A DNA stretch of 64,000 nt from Oxalobacteraceae bacterium OTU3CAMAD1 (GTDB lineage: Bacteria; Pseudomonadota; Gammaproteobacteria; Burkholderiales; Burkholderiaceae_D): positions 558,001 to 622,000 of the forward strand of contig CP099650.1 of assembly GCA_024123915.1 (NCBI GenBank). Reading direction: 5' to 3'. A program made the position numbers and the translations under genes. This document shows positions 1-11,957 of the stretch, piece after piece (positions within the stretch are counted from its first letter, which is position 1; each line of letters starts with the position of its first letter). The notes beneath the pieces were generated by a model, which made no database searches, was not told the DNA's origin, and saw only the letters and a list, made by a program, of their open reading frames with translations.

Positions 1-2
1 GC

Positions 3-245
3 GAGGACCAGTTGATCCGCGATATGGACCGCATCGCCCACCTGCCGGCGGTGATCGTGCAGGGCCGCTACGATGTGATTTGCCCGCCGTCGTCGGCCTG
101 GCGCCTGCGCGAAGCGTGGCCCGGCGCGGTGCTGCACATGATTCCCGACGCAGGCCACGGCGCGATGGAAAAGGGGATCGCGCGCGCGCTGGTCGGCGCG
201 ACCGAACAGTTCAAACGCAGTCGCGCGTTTGTCGCAATTGTCTAG
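3..245 (+). CDS. Prolyl aminopeptidase, C-terminal fragment (5' end outside window)
   Basis: The reading frame is open from the window edge to a stop at 243-245, so the start lies upstream. The visible 80 residues form the last part of an alpha/beta hydrolase. VIVQGRYDVICP is the strand carrying the catalytic Asp, and DAGHGAMEKG carries the catalytic His. The QGRYDxxCP wording is typical of proline iminopeptidases (family S33), which release N-terminal proline from peptides in the cytoplasm. The nucleophile Ser is not in the window, so activity cannot be judged. Confidence 0.8.
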   Translation, partial: EDQLIRDMDRIAHLPAVIVQGRYDVICPPSSAWRLREAWPGAVLHMIPDAGHGAMEKGIARALVGATEQFKRSRAFVAIV

Positions 246-369
246 GGAGGCCGCACATTCGTGCGCGCGCGGCGCCGAGAATCGGCCCGCGCACGCTCCG
301 GGCTGCTACACTATGGCTTGACTAGCAATATCGACGGCCCAGAGAGGCAAGCATAAAAACCCAGCACTT

Positions 370-825
370 ATGGCACTCATGAATCTTCAGATCGGCGATA
401 TCGGCCACATTATCCAGCTGGCCATCGCGCCGGTGTTCCTGCTGACGGGCGTGTGCACCAACTTGATGGTGCTGACCAACCGGCTGGCACGCATCATCGA
501 CCGTTCGCGGGTGCTGGAGGACCGGCTCGACATCGGTTACAGCGACGTTTATCTCAACGAACTCGACGTCCTCTACCGGCGATCGCACCTGATCAATGCC
601 TCGATCACCCTGTCGACCGCCTGCGGCCTGCTGATTTGCCTGGTCATCGCGATGCTGTTTTTGGGCGACATCACCAACACCCCGCTGGACAAATACATCG
701 CCGGCATGTTCGTGGTGGCGATGGTGGCGCTGATCGGCAGCTTCTGCTACCTGCTGCGCGAGATCTTCATCGCCTCGGCGGCGATGCGCTCGCACCGCCA
801 CGTGCGCCGCGCTCCGGTCAAATAA
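370..825 (+). CDS. DUF2721 family membrane protein
   Basis: This 151-residue protein has three hydrophobic segments, at roughly residues 12-32, 78-100 and 110-130. It carries the conserved TNRLARIIDRSR stretch after the first segment that marks DUF2721 proteins. The family has no established function; it is an inner-membrane protein here. An in-frame ATG at 379 (MNLQIGDIG) is an alternative start and neither has a strong ribosome site. The next gene begins 23 bases downstream on the same strand, so the two may be co-transcribed. Confidence 0.75.
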   Translation: MALMNLQIGDIGHIIQLAIAPVFLLTGVCTNLMVLTNRLARIIDRSRVLEDRLDIGYSDVYLNELDVLYRRSHLINASITLSTACGLLICLVIAMLFLGDITNTPLDKYIAGMFVVAMVALIGSFCYLLREIFIASAAMRSHRHVRRAPVK

Positions 826-848
826 CCTGTAAAGAATAGAGTACCAAC

Positions 849-1288
849 ATGCACGACTACCAACGCCCTCCGACCCTGCACCGCTATGGCGTGCGCGAAG
901 ACCTGGAACTGGCGCTGACCCAGGGCCAGTTCATCCTCGTCCCGGCCTCCAATTGCCTGACCCTGAGCTTCTCGAAGGCGTGGGACCGCAAGCTGTTCGA
1001 GCTGTTCTCGTCGGACGCCTGCCTGATCATCCACAACACCGAGGAATTCGGCGAGCGCCTGCACCGCGCGGTGCAGCGCGCGCTCCCCAGCTGGGCGGGC
1101 ATCGACGGCGCGGTGGAATACGGCACCCGCGCCGCGCTGGGCGCCGCCTTCACCAAGACGGCGGCCGAAGCGCAGGAGCAGGAATGGCAGTTCGCCTGGC
1201 GCTCGATGCAGAGCAAATTGAGTTTGAATCCGGTGCTGGTGAAAATCGGCGGCCTGGAAAACTTCGCCGAGCTGCGCTCGCGCGATAC

Positions 1289-1301
<13 letters not shown>
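849..1301 (+). CDS. Conserved hypothetical protein, 150 aa
   Basis: I do not recognise this protein. It is soluble-looking, with no signal peptide or membrane segment, and mixed charged and hydrophobic composition as in a real globular protein. It follows the DUF2721 gene by 23 bases and is probably in the same transcript. Its last 13 bases overlap the convergent gene at 1289-1954. The reading frame has the high third-position GC of its neighbours, which supports coding. Confidence 0.6.
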
Positions 1302-4158
<2,857 letters not shown>

Positions 4159-4191
4159 CGTCCGCGCTAAACCCGCACGGCGATCAGCCCC

Positions 4192-4218
4192 GGGGTCGTA
4201 CCCATGGGGTACGACCCC
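4192..4218. repeat. 27-bp palindrome, GGGGTCG family, copy 1
   Basis: Perfect 12-bp arms (GGGGTCGTACCC and its complement) around a 3-base loop, between the convergent fadH and antiporter genes. Outer partial arms, AACCCGC near 4170 and GCGGGTT near 4230, extend the dyad. Related copies are at 16587-16613 and 27018-27045. There is no T-run, so it may act as a weak terminator or be a mobile REP-like repeat. Confidence 0.7.
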
Positions 4219-4241
4219 TCTCACGGTGGCGGGTTAAAAGC

Positions 4242-5966
4242 TTAATGCCCACCACTCTTCCGCTCGAAATTGGTGACCACGAAATCGGTCATGCCGTTGG
4301 CCAGCTCCTCCTCGCCGATGAAGATCTTGCCGGCCAATTCGCTGCGCAGCAGCTCCGCTTCCTCTTCGTTGTGCGTGCGCACCACGGTCTTGATATTCGG
4401 GTTGAGCAAACGCGCCGTCTCCACCATCGCCCGCACATGGAAGGTATCCGGCGTGGCGATCACCAGCATGCCGGCGCGCGCGATGTGCGCCTGGATCAGC
4501 ACCGCCGGCTCGCCCGCGTTGCCGGCCACCGCGTGGATGCCGTCCTTGCGCAGCTGGTCGACGATCTCGCGGTTCTGCTCCGCCACCACGAACGGGATGC
4601 TGTGCTTGACCAGCACCTCGGCGATGCGCCGGCCCACGCGGCCATAGCCGACCAGCACCACCTGCCCGTCCAGATGCTCGTGCGGCACCGACATCGGCAG
4701 CTCGGCCAGCGGATCGGCCGTGCGTTCGAACCTCGACACGATCGAACCGTCCTTGCCCATCCAGCGTTCCAGCGGTTTGGAAAGACGGAACACCACCGGA
4801 TTCAACGCGATCGAGATGATGGCGCCGGCCAGGATCAGGCTTTGGCCTTCGATCGGCATCAGCTTGAGCGATAAGCCCAGCGCCGCCAGGATGAAGGAGA
4901 ACTCGCCGATCTGCGCCAGGCTGGCCGACACCATCAGCGCCGTCTTGGCCGGATAGCGCAGCAACACCACCAGCACGAAGGCAGCCAGCGATTTGCCGAA
5001 TACGATGATGGCCACCACCGCCAGCAGTTTGAGCGGCTGTTCCGTCACGATGCTCGGTTCGAACAGCATGCCCACCGAAACAAAGAACAACACCGCAAAC
5101 GCGTCGCGCAGCGGCAGCGATTCCTGCGCCGCGCGGTGCGCCAGTTCGGACTCGCGCAGCACCATGCCGGCGAAGAACGCGCCCAGCGCGAACGAGACGC
5201 CGAAGTAGTGCGTCGAGCCGTAGGCGATGCCGACGGCGGCGGCGATCACGCACAAGGTGAACAGCTCGCGCGAACCGGTGCGCGCCACCTGCCACAGAAT
5301 CCACGGGAACAGCTTGCGGCCTACCACCAGCATCAGCGCGATAAAGGCGCCGACCTTGCCGAGCGTGACGGCCAGGGTGCCCCACAGATCGACTTCGCCG
5401 GCGGGGATGGCGACGCCGTGTTCATCGAGCGAGACGCCGCCCAGCGAGCCGGCCAGCGCCGGCAGCAGCACCAGCACCATGACGGTGACCAGGTCTTCCA
5501 CCACCAGCCAGCCGACCGCGATGCGGCCGTTGAACGTATCGAGGATGCCGCGTTCCTCCAGGGCGCGCAGCAGCACCACGGTGCTGGCCACCGACAGCGC
5601 CAGGCCGAACACCAACCCGCCGCCGATGCTCCAGCCCCAGAAGTGGGCCAGCGCCATGCCGAGCGCCGTGGCGACGGCGATTTGCAGCACCGCGCCGGGC
5701 AGCGCCACCTTGCGCACCGCCCACAGGTCGTCGAGCGAGAAGTGCAGGCCGACGCCGAACATCATCAGCATGACGCCAATTTCGGCCAGCTGCGACGCCA
5801 GGGCGGCGTCGGCGACGAAGCCCGGTGTAGCGGGTCCCAACATGATACCCGCAGCCAGATAACCAACCAGCGCCGGTAGTTTAAGGCGCGTTGCAAGGTA
5901 GCCGAACACCAGGCCGAAGCCCAGTGCCGCTGCGATTGTGGTGATCAGACTGATATTGTGGGGCAT
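4242..5966 (-). CDS. Kef/YbaL-type monovalent cation:proton antiporter (CPA2) with TrkA-N domain
   Basis: This is a 574-residue inner-membrane exchanger. Residues ~1-390 hold about twelve hydrophobic helices of the Na/H exchanger fold. VVLVGYGRVGRRIAEVL (~residue 425) starts a Rossmann TrkA-N domain that binds NAD(H) or a nucleotide and gates transport. Order and length match the YbaL/RosB branch, and no KefF-type partner is adjacent. I chose the ATG at 5966 because AGAGGAG lies about 12 bases upstream and the protein then begins MPHNISLITTIAAALG; an open extension reaches 6050. The transported ion (probably K+) cannot be settled from sequence. Confidence 0.88.
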   Translation of the reverse strand: MPHNISLITTIAAALGFGLVFGYLATRLKLPALVGYLAAGIMLGPATPGFVADAALASQLAEIGVMLMMFGVGLHFSLDDLWAVRKVALPGAVLQIAVATALGMALAHFWGWSIGGGLVFGLALSVASTVVLLRALEERGILDTFNGRIAVGWLVVEDLVTVMVLVLLPALAGSLGGVSLDEHGVAIPAGEVDLWGTLAVTLGKVGAFIALMLVVGRKLFPWILWQVARTGSRELFTLCVIAAAVGIAYGSTHYFGVSFALGAFFAGMVLRESELAHRAAQESLPLRDAFAVLFFVSVGMLFEPSIVTEQPLKLLAVVAIIVFGKSLAAFVLVVLLRYPAKTALMVSASLAQIGEFSFILAALGLSLKLMPIEGQSLILAGAIISIALNPVVFRLSKPLERWMGKDGSIVSRFERTADPLAELPMSVPHEHLDGQVVLVGYGRVGRRIAEVLVKHSIPFVVAEQNREIVDQLRKDGIHAVAGNAGEPAVLIQAHIARAGMLVIATPDTFHVRAMVETARLLNPNIKTVVRTHNEEEAELLRSELAGKIFIGEEELANGMTDFVVTNFERKSGGH

Positions 5967-6065
5967 GCGCGGGGGGCTCCTCTGGAGATGGGGACAGTCC
6001 AAAGGGTAGCACACGAGGGCCCGCCGACAACACCCCGACCTTCGATGCAAAGCCGCGCGCGTCGC

Positions 6066-6518
6066 CTATTTGGTCAACGCCGCCGGCACCAGGCGCATGC
6101 CGACGCCGATGCGGTTGAAAGCGTTCATCAACGCCACGGCCATCGTCAGGTCGGCCAGTTCTTTTTGACCCAGCACGGCGGCGGCGTTTTGGTAGTCGGC
6201 GTCCGGCGCGTTGGTCTCGGCCACGCGGGTGAGCGTCTCGGCCCAGGCCAGCGCGGCGCGTTCCTTGTCGGTGAACAGCGCCTCGGCCTCCTGCCACACC
6301 GGCACCAGCACGACCTTGTCGACGCTGACGCCATGGCTCAGCAGATCGCGCGAGTGCATATCGATGCAATAGGCACAGCCGTTGATCTGCGACACGCGCA
6401 GATAGACCAGCTCCAGCAACTCGCGCGGCAGGCTGGATTCCTGCAAGGCGTTTTTAGCGATGCCGAGGCCCTTGTAGGCTTGCGGAGAGAGCGTGAAGAT
6501 GTCGAGACGTACGGTCAT
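6066..6518 (-). CDS. AhpD-like / carboxymuconolactone decarboxylase family protein
   Basis: This 150-residue cytoplasmic protein contains CAYCIDMHSRDL at about residues 48-59. That is the CxxC-x3-H redox motif of the alkylhydroperoxidase AhpD core, so peroxidase or thiol-redox activity is expected. It lies 73 bases downstream of the MocR-type regulator on the same strand, possibly in one transcript. The substrate is unknown; many such proteins are only loosely linked to oxidative stress. Confidence 0.82.
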   Translation of the reverse strand: MTVRLDIFTLSPQAYKGLGIAKNALQESSLPRELLELVYLRVSQINGCAYCIDMHSRDLLSHGVSVDKVVLVPVWQEAEALFTDKERAALAWAETLTRVAETNAPDADYQNAAAVLGQKELADLTMAVALMNAFNRIGVGMRLVPAALTK

Positions 6519-6591
6519 GGCGTTGCCTTGGTTGATTGCGGATAGCCGTATTGTGCGATTTCATGGCTTAGCCAGGAAGTGCCAAGATCGG

Positions 6592-8013
6592 TTAACTTAG
6601 CTGGGCCATGATTCGCAGGGCCAGTTCGCGCGCCCGCTGCGGCGTTTCGATATTGGTAAAGCTCAGCAGCAGCGCGGAGGACGCGTGCGGCAGCGCGCTG
6701 CACTCGGACAGTGCTAGGGCGAACATGCCGTCCTGGCGCAGGCGTGCCGCCAGCGCGCGGTCGGTGTGACGGCCCGGCATGCGCAGCACCAGGTGCATGC
6801 CGCCCGGCTGCGGATCGATGCGCAGGCGCTTGCCCAGCACCTTGGCCAGTTCGGCCGCCACCATCTCCCGGCGCTCGCCATACAGGCGCCGCATGCGCTG
6901 GATGTGGCGGGCGAAGTGGCCTTCGTTCATGAAGCTGGCGACGATGTCCTGGGTCAGCGCCGGACCGCCGGCGGCGAAGGTCTCGCAGACCGCCTCGAAG
7001 CGCACCACCTGCGCCGGCGGCACCACCAGATAGGCCAGCCGGATCGCCGGGAACAGCACCTTGCTGAAGGTGCCCGCGTACAGCACGCGGCCCACGCGGT
7101 CCAGGCTTTTGAGCGCCGGCAGCGGGCGGCTCACGTAGCGGTACTCGCCGTCGTAGTCGTCCTCGATGATCCAGGCGTCGCTTTGCGCCGCCCAATCCAG
7201 CAACGCCAGGCGGCGCGGCAGCGACAGCGACACGCACAGCGGGCTTTGATGGGCGGGCGTGACGACGGCCGCCCGCGCGTCGGGCGCGCTGGCGACGCCG
7301 TGCGCCACTTGCAGCCCTTCGTCGTCGACCGGCACCGGCGCCGGGCGCATGCCCGCCTGCGCCAGCAGCTCGCCGGTCGGCGCATAGCCGGGATCTTCGA
7401 TCCACACCCGGTCGCCGGGATGCAGCAGCGCGCGCGTGGCCAGCTCCAGCGAGTTGCGGTAGCCGGAGGTGACGAACACCTGCGACGGCGCGCAGTCGAT
7501 ACCGCGCGAGAGTTGCAGGTAGGTGGCGATGGCCGTGCGCAGCGCCGGCGTGCCGAAATAGGGCGGATAGGCCATGTCGGCGGCCTGCGTGGCGCGGATC
7601 GCGCGCGCCGCCAGCGCGGCCCACACCTTGCGCGGAAACGCATCAAGCGCCGGAAGTCCCATCTGAAACGGCTTGTGAAACGCCGTTGGCGACCCGCGCA
7701 GGTCGGCGGCGGCGTCGTTCGGCCGGGCGGGCAGCGCCACCGGCGCGTGGCGCACCAATGCCGGCGTGACGACGGTGCCGGCCTGGCCGCGTGTTTGCAG
7801 GTAGCCCTCGGCGCCAAGCAGCGAGTAGGCCGCTTCCACCGTGCCGCGCGCCAGCCCCAGGTCCAGCGCCAGCGCCCGCGCCGAAGGTACGCGGGCGCCC
7901 GGCTGCAGCATGCCGCTCGCGATGGCGGCCCGAAAGCGTGTGTAGATCTGGCGGTACAGCGGCTCGGTCGCGCCGTGGTCCAGCTGGAGGAATGTCGGAA
8001 TGGTTGTCGTCAT
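6592..8013 (-). CDS. MocR/PdxR-type regulator (GntR domain fused to aminotransferase fold)
   Basis: The protein has 473 residues. Residues ~12-80 form a GntR winged helix (LYRQIYTRFRAAIASGMLQPGARVPSARALALDLGLARGTV). Residues ~110-465 form a fold-type-I PLP domain. FVTSGYRNSLEL and EDDYDGEYR are present, and TFSKVLFPAIRLAYLVVP carries the Lys that binds PLP. Such proteins sense PLP or an amino-compound adduct and activate a divergent target. Here the divergent operon is the GNAT/azoreductase pair at 8102-9186, an unusual target, since PdxR itself usually faces pdxST. The effector is unknown. Confidence 0.88.
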   Translation of the reverse strand: MTTTIPTFLQLDHGATEPLYRQIYTRFRAAIASGMLQPGARVPSARALALDLGLARGTVEAAYSLLGAEGYLQTRGQAGTVVTPALVRHAPVALPARPNDAAADLRGSPTAFHKPFQMGLPALDAFPRKVWAALAARAIRATQAADMAYPPYFGTPALRTAIATYLQLSRGIDCAPSQVFVTSGYRNSLELATRALLHPGDRVWIEDPGYAPTGELLAQAGMRPAPVPVDDEGLQVAHGVASAPDARAAVVTPAHQSPLCVSLSLPRRLALLDWAAQSDAWIIEDDYDGEYRYVSRPLPALKSLDRVGRVLYAGTFSKVLFPAIRLAYLVVPPAQVVRFEAVCETFAAGGPALTQDIVASFMNEGHFARHIQRMRRLYGERREMVAAELAKVLGKRLRIDPQPGGMHLVLRMPGRHTDRALAARLRQDGMFALALSECSALPHASSALLLSFTNIETPQRARELALRIMAQLS

Positions 8014-8101
8014 GGCCTACTCGTGTTGTTAATTTATGGCTCTAGGGATTATGCCATTGCGCTTCTAAGATATCGCCATCGATTTTGAAAGGGAGAGCGG
8101 C

Positions 8102-8545
8102 ATGAATGAACAATTGAGGGACGTTGACGATGAACGGTCGCTGCGCGCCTGTTATCCGGTGATGAAGGAGTTGCGTCCGCACCTCGTGTCAGAGCAGGAC
8201 TTCGTGGCGCGGGTGGAGCGCATGCGGCTGCAAGGGTATCGCATCCTCGCTGCATGGGATGGGGAGATGGTGGTGGCGCTGGCCGGCTATCGCTTGCAGG
8301 AGAATTTGGTTCACGGCCGCTTCCTGTACGTGGACGACCTGGTCTCTTCAGAGACGCACCGTGGCCAGCGCTGGGGCGCGCGCCTGTTGGAACAGTTGAC
8401 CGGCTACGCGCGGCGCGAAGACTGCGTCAAGCTGGTGCTCGATACCGGCTTGTCGAACGTGCTGGCGCAGCGTTTTTACTTCCGCGCCGGCCTGCTGCCG
8501 GGCGCCACGCGCTTCGGGAAGCTGCTGTCGGAGGTTGCGGCATGA
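8102..8545 (+). CDS. GNAT family N-acetyltransferase
   Basis: The 147-residue protein has the GNAT fold. FLYVDDLVSSETHRGQRWGARLLEQL covers motif A, with the acetyl-CoA pyrophosphate loop RGQRWGARL near residues 86-94. The acceptor substrate is unknown. A GGGAGAG ribosome site precedes the ATG. Its stop overlaps the start of the azoreductase gene (ATGA), so translation is probably coupled. It is divergent from the MocR-type regulator, its likely controller. Confidence 0.85.
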   Translation: MNEQLRDVDDERSLRACYPVMKELRPHLVSEQDFVARVERMRLQGYRILAAWDGEMVVALAGYRLQENLVHGRFLYVDDLVSSETHRGQRWGARLLEQLTGYARREDCVKLVLDTGLSNVLAQRFYFRAGLLPGATRFGKLLSEVAA

Positions 8546-9186
8546 AGATCCTGCATATCACTTGCAGCGCGCGCGGCGGCGCCTCGTCCAGCTATCGTAT
8601 GAGCCTGCGCATCATGGAAGGTCTTCTGGAACGCCATCCGGAGGCGCGGATCGTCGCGCGCGACCTGGCGAGCCACCCGCTGCCGCACATCGACGGCCGG
8701 TACGCGGCGGCGCTGGGCGGCTTCAATGGCGGCGCCGCGACGGATCCGGGTCGCTCGTCGCTGGCATGGTCCGACCTGTTGATTGAAGAACTGAAGCAGG
8801 CCGATTGCGTGGTGATCGCCACGCCGATGCACAACTTCACGGTGCCGTCGGTGCTGAAGGCCTGGCTTGACCACGTGGTGCGGATCGGCGTCACCTTCAA
8901 TGCGACGCCGCAGGGAAAAATCGGCACGCTGGCCGACCGCCCGGTATATGTCGCGGTCAGTTCGGGCGGGCACCGCACCGGTGAGCGCGCGCGCCAGCCC
9001 GATTTCCTCGAGCCCTATCTGCGCGCCATTCTGCCGACCATCGGCCTCAAGGACTTGCGTTTCTTTTCCCTGGAGGCGACGGCCGCCGGCCCGGACGCCG
9101 CGACGGCCGCGTGGGCGGCATTCGACAGTGAACTGAGCGAGGGCCTACCTCAGACCTTGCGCACCACCACGCAGCCGATCGAGTAG
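8542..9186 (+). CDS. FMN-dependent NAD(P)H azoreductase/quinone reductase, AzoR-like
   Basis: This 214-residue flavodoxin-fold enzyme would reduce azo dyes or quinones with NAD(P)H and [24 protein letters not shown] is the FMN phosphate-binding start of the AzoR family, and [26 protein letters not shown] is its hallmark mid-region. The ATG at 8542 overlaps the stop of the GNAT gene; longer in-frame extension upstream lies inside that gene and is not needed. Its last 37 bases overlap the convergent FabH-like gene. Confidence 0.9.
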   Translation: MKILHITCSARGGASSSYRMSLRIMEGLLERHPEARIVARDLASHPLPHIDGRYAAALGGFNGGAATDPGRSSLAWSDLLIEELKQADCVVIATPMHNFTVPSVLKAWLDHVVRIGVTFNATPQGKIGTLADRPVYVAVSSGGHRTGERARQPDFLEPYLRAILPTIGLKDLRFFSLEATAAGPDAATAAWAAFDSELSEGLPQTLRTTTQPIE

Positions 9187-10271
9187 CCGGCGCCGAAGGA
9201 GCAGATCACGCCCAGCTGGCCCGGGGCCATGTCGTCGGAGTGCTTGTGGAAGGCGATGATGGAGCCGGCCGACGAGGTGTTGGCGTATTCGTCCAGGATC
9301 ACCGGCGCCTCGCCCGGCTCGGCGTCGCGGCCCAGCACCAGGCGGCTGATCAGCAGGTTCATGTTCAGGTTGGCCTGGTGCAGCCAGTAGCGGCTCACCT
9401 GCGGCACTTCCAGGCCGGCGCCGGCGATGGTGGTCTTGATCATCTCGGCGGCCATCGGGCACACGTCCTTGAACACTTTGCGGCCCTGCTGGCGGAACAG
9501 CTTGTCCGGCTGGCCGATGCCCGACTCGTCGAAACGATTCAGGAAGCCGAAGTTGTTGCGGATGTTGTTCGAGAAGCTGGTCTTGAGCTTGGTATCGAGG
9601 ATTTCCCAGCGCTGCGAGCCCTTGGCCGTGTCGGCCGCTTCGATGACCATCGCCGTGCAGGCGTCGCCGAAGATGAAGTGGCTGTCGCGGTCGCGCCAGT
9701 TCAGGTGTCCGCTGGTAATTTCCGGATTGAGCACCAGCACCGCGCGCGCCTGGCCGCTTTGCACCGCCGCCACCGCCTGCTGGATGCCGAAGGTGGCCGA
9801 CGAGCAGGCCACGTTCATGTCGAAGCCGTAGCCGTCGATGCCGAGCGCGCCCTGCACCTCGACCGCCATCGCCGGGTAGCCGCGCTGCATGTTCGAGCAG
9901 GCCACCAGCACCATGTCGATGTCGGCCGGCACGCGGCCGGCGCGGTCCAGCGCCTGGTGGGCGGCGGCCACGCAGATTTCGGCCTGCAGCGACAGCTCCT
10001 CGTCGGTGCGCTCGGGGATGCGCGAGACCATGCGCTTAGGGTCCAGGATGCCGGACTTTTCCATCACATAGCGCGACTTGATGCCGGACGCTTTTTCGAT
10101 GAAGGCCACGCTCGACAGCTCCAGCGGCGTGACGGTGCCTTCGGCGATGGCGGCGGCGTTGTCGGCGTTGAACTGCTCGGCGTAGGCGTTGAAGCACTCG
10201 ACCAGCTCTTCATTGGAGATCGATTGCGATGGCGTAAAAAGGCCGGTACCGCTGATGACGGCTTGTTTCAT
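9150..10271 (-). CDS. Beta-ketoacyl-ACP synthase III-like protein
   Basis: The 373-residue thiolase-fold protein has the FabH catalytic triad: Cys156 in [10 protein letters not shown], His in [11 protein letters not shown], and Asn in [10 protein letters not shown]. It is longer than housekeeping FabH (~320 aa) and resembles the group including Pseudomonas PA3286, which feeds medium-chain acyl-CoA into fatty acid synthesis. That assignment comes from recalled similarity of the N-terminus. No acyl carrier or other fab gene is adjacent, so it is probably an accessory enzyme. The start at 10271 fits the family N-terminus [14 protein letters not shown]. Confidence 0.85.
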   Translation of the reverse strand: MKQAVISGTGLFTPSQSISNEELVECFNAYAEQFNADNAAAIAEGTVTPLELSSVAFIEKASGIKSRYVMEKSGILDPKRMVSRIPERTDEELSLQAEICVAAAHQALDRAGRVPADIDMVLVACSNMQRGYPAMAVEVQGALGIDGYGFDMNVACSSATFGIQQAVAAVQSGQARAVLVLNPEITSGHLNWRDRDSHFIFGDACTAMVIEAADTAKGSQRWEILDTKLKTSFSNNIRNNFGFLNRFDESGIGQPDKLFRQQGRKVFKDVCPMAAEMIKTTIAGAGLEVPQVSRYWLHQANLNMNLLISRLVLGRDAEPGEAPVILDEYANTSSAGSIIAFHKHSDDMAPGQLGVICSFGAGYSIGCVVVRKV

Positions 10272-10360
10272 GATTAAACTTTCGAATTTGGCAATGGCTT
10301 GCGCCAATAATGAGCCAAATTCTACACAATGGCAGCACGATCCGCGTAATAAAGGGACGA

Positions 10361-10387
10361 AAATAAAACGGCGCCCCGAAGGCGCCG
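10361..10387 (-). terminator. Rho-independent terminator of the NTF2-like gene
   Basis: Read on the minus strand: a 7-bp GC stem (CGGCGCC / GGCGCCG) with a TTCGG loop, followed by TTTTATTT. It lies downstream of the NTF2-like gene and upstream of the FabH-like gene, so it separates the two transcripts. Confidence 0.7.
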
Positions 10388-10436
10388 CCGATTACTGTCC
10401 GGCTCGTGTAGCAATGGCGGACCTGACCCCGGATTG

Positions 10437-10826
10437 TTAACTTCCCCAAAACAGGTCTTCCTGCTGCTGGTCGCTGGAGAACAGCCGGACTGCGACGATT
10501 TTGCCTTCTTCGATGCGGAGCAGGTCCACGCCGCGCTGTCGCAGCTTGACACCATTGGCCTCGCCGGCGAATTCGATCGTGATGGCGACCAACTCGCCGT
10601 TGGCCATGTAGTCGTCGGCGCGGGTGATCGCGAAGGTACCGTTCGATACTTCCATCATCTTGGCCAGCATCGGTCCGACGGCGGCCATGCCCCGATGCGT
10701 GCCGGAGAACTGGTTGTTGCCAGGCTGGTACCACATCACGTCGGGCGAGATGATGGCGCCCAAGGTGGCCTGGTCGCCGGCTTGTACTGCCTTGATGTAG
10801 GTTTGTGCGATGTCGATGTTGGTCAT
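10437..10826 (-). CDS. Nuclear transport factor 2-like (SnoaL) protein
   Basis: This 129-residue protein has the cone-shaped NTF2-like fold pattern. IAQTYIKAVQAGDQATLGAIISPDVMWYQPG opens it, and a GVDLLRIEEGKIVAVRLF strand closes it. Members bind or isomerise small hydrophobic molecules; no catalytic role can be assigned. I chose the ATG at 10826 (MTNIDIAQ), preceded by GGAA, over upstream in-frame starts at 10871 and 10916. It is divergent from an AraC-type regulator, which may control it. Confidence 0.72.
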   Translation of the reverse strand: MTNIDIAQTYIKAVQAGDQATLGAIISPDVMWYQPGNNQFSGTHRGMAAVGPMLAKMMEVSNGTFAITRADDYMANGELVAITIEFAGEANGVKLRQRGVDLLRIEEGKIVAVRLFSSDQQQEDLFWGS

Positions 10827-10903
10827 GGTTGGTTCCGGGTTCGGTTGGTCGATAGGGTTATTATTGGACATCTCTGGCAAAATTAAACGGTCTAAACGGG
10901 ACA

Positions 10904-11809
10904 ATGACTGATACATTCAAGACATTCGGCGACGAGATCCGGCCTCTGCGTTATCGGCCGAAGGCGCCTTATCTGCTCGACCTGGAAATCTTCGCCATGG
11001 CAGACCTGCGGCGCCGGGGCAGCAAGGAAAATGTGCAGGCGACGCACCGGTACGAGTTCCACACGCTGGTGTGTGTCACGCGCGGCGTTTGTACGCAGAT
11101 GGTTGATTTCAAGGCTATCGCCTGTGCGCCGGGCTCCTTGCTGGTGCTGCGGCCGGGGCAGGCGCACAGCTTCGGATCGGACGAGGATTGGGAGGGCTGG
11201 AACGTGCTGTTTCGTCCGGAATTCGTTTTGCCGGTGTCGACTTCGCCGCGCGAACTCAAACTCGCCGTCGATATGATGCGGTTGGGGGAGCACCTGCGGC
11301 TAGGCAGTGATGAGCTGCGCCAAGTGACGGACGCGATCCAGCAGATGGGCGAGGACTCGCGGATGGCGGCGTCGGCGGAAGATGTGCATGCGCTGCTGCG
11401 CCATCAGCTCCACGCGCTGTTGACGCGGTTGAGTATTCTGCAAGGCAGGCCGCCCGCGCAGGAGGCGCCGGTGTCGCCCGCGTCGCAACGCTTCGGGCGC
11501 TTCCAGCAGCTGGTGGACGAGCGCTTCGCGCAGTGGCATCAGGTGGCCGACTACGCCGATCAACTCGGCTACACAGAAAAGAGCCTGGCGCGCGCGGTGA
11601 CGGCGGTGCGGGGCACGACCGCCAAAGCCTTTATCGCCGCGCGTATCAACCTGGAGGCGAAGCGGCTGTTGGTGCATACCGATCTTTCGGTCGCCGGCAT
11701 CGCGGAGAAGCTGGGCTTCGACGAGGCCACCAATTTCAGCAAGTTCTTCAAGCGGGAAGTGGGCTGCGCGCCGGCGGAGTTCCGCAAACGACAGCGGGAT
11801 ACGATCTGA
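10904..11809 (+). CDS. AraC family transcriptional regulator
   Basis: The 301-residue protein has an N-terminal cupin-like sensing domain (~20-150; HRYEFHTLVCVTRG and GSLLVLRPGQAHSF) and a C-terminal double helix-turn-helix (~205-298). DLSVAGIAEKLGFDEATNFSKFFKREVGCAPAEFR is the classic AraC signature. The effector is unknown. It is divergent from the NTF2-like gene with only a short gap, which makes that gene the most likely target. Confidence 0.88.
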   Translation: MTDTFKTFGDEIRPLRYRPKAPYLLDLEIFAMADLRRRGSKENVQATHRYEFHTLVCVTRGVCTQMVDFKAIACAPGSLLVLRPGQAHSFGSDEDWEGWNVLFRPEFVLPVSTSPRELKLAVDMMRLGEHLRLGSDELRQVTDAIQQMGEDSRMAASAEDVHALLRHQLHALLTRLSILQGRPPAQEAPVSPASQRFGRFQQLVDERFAQWHQVADYADQLGYTEKSLARAVTAVRGTTAKAFIAARINLEAKRLLVHTDLSVAGIAEKLGFDEATNFSKFFKREVGCAPAEFRKRQRDTI

Positions 11810-11837
11810 GGCCACCGCATTGAGCGATCTTCTGAAC

Positions 11838-11920
11838 CACGTAGGGCGGATTAGCGTAGCGTAATCCGCCAATGCGTGCGCCGTCGGTGGCGCATGCATG
11901 GCCGATTACGGCGTGGGCGG
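11838..11920. repeat. 98-bp palindromic element, partial inverted copy
   Basis: Starts with the family terminus CACGTAGGGCGGATTA. It then continues with the half that sits on the right side in the copies at 20768 and 23721, so it is inverted relative to them. The far end is degenerate and lacks the closing 16-bp arm. It lies between the convergent AraC and CtpA genes. Confidence 0.7.
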
Positions 11921-11957
11921 CCTCAGTTCGTGTCCGAATGACAGACTTGACCCCGGA

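Noticed and set aside
8014..8101. MocR regulator read as PdxR controlling vitamin B6 synthesis
   Set aside because: No pdxS/pdxT genes are adjacent; the divergent operon is GNAT/azoreductase, so the specific name was not given.
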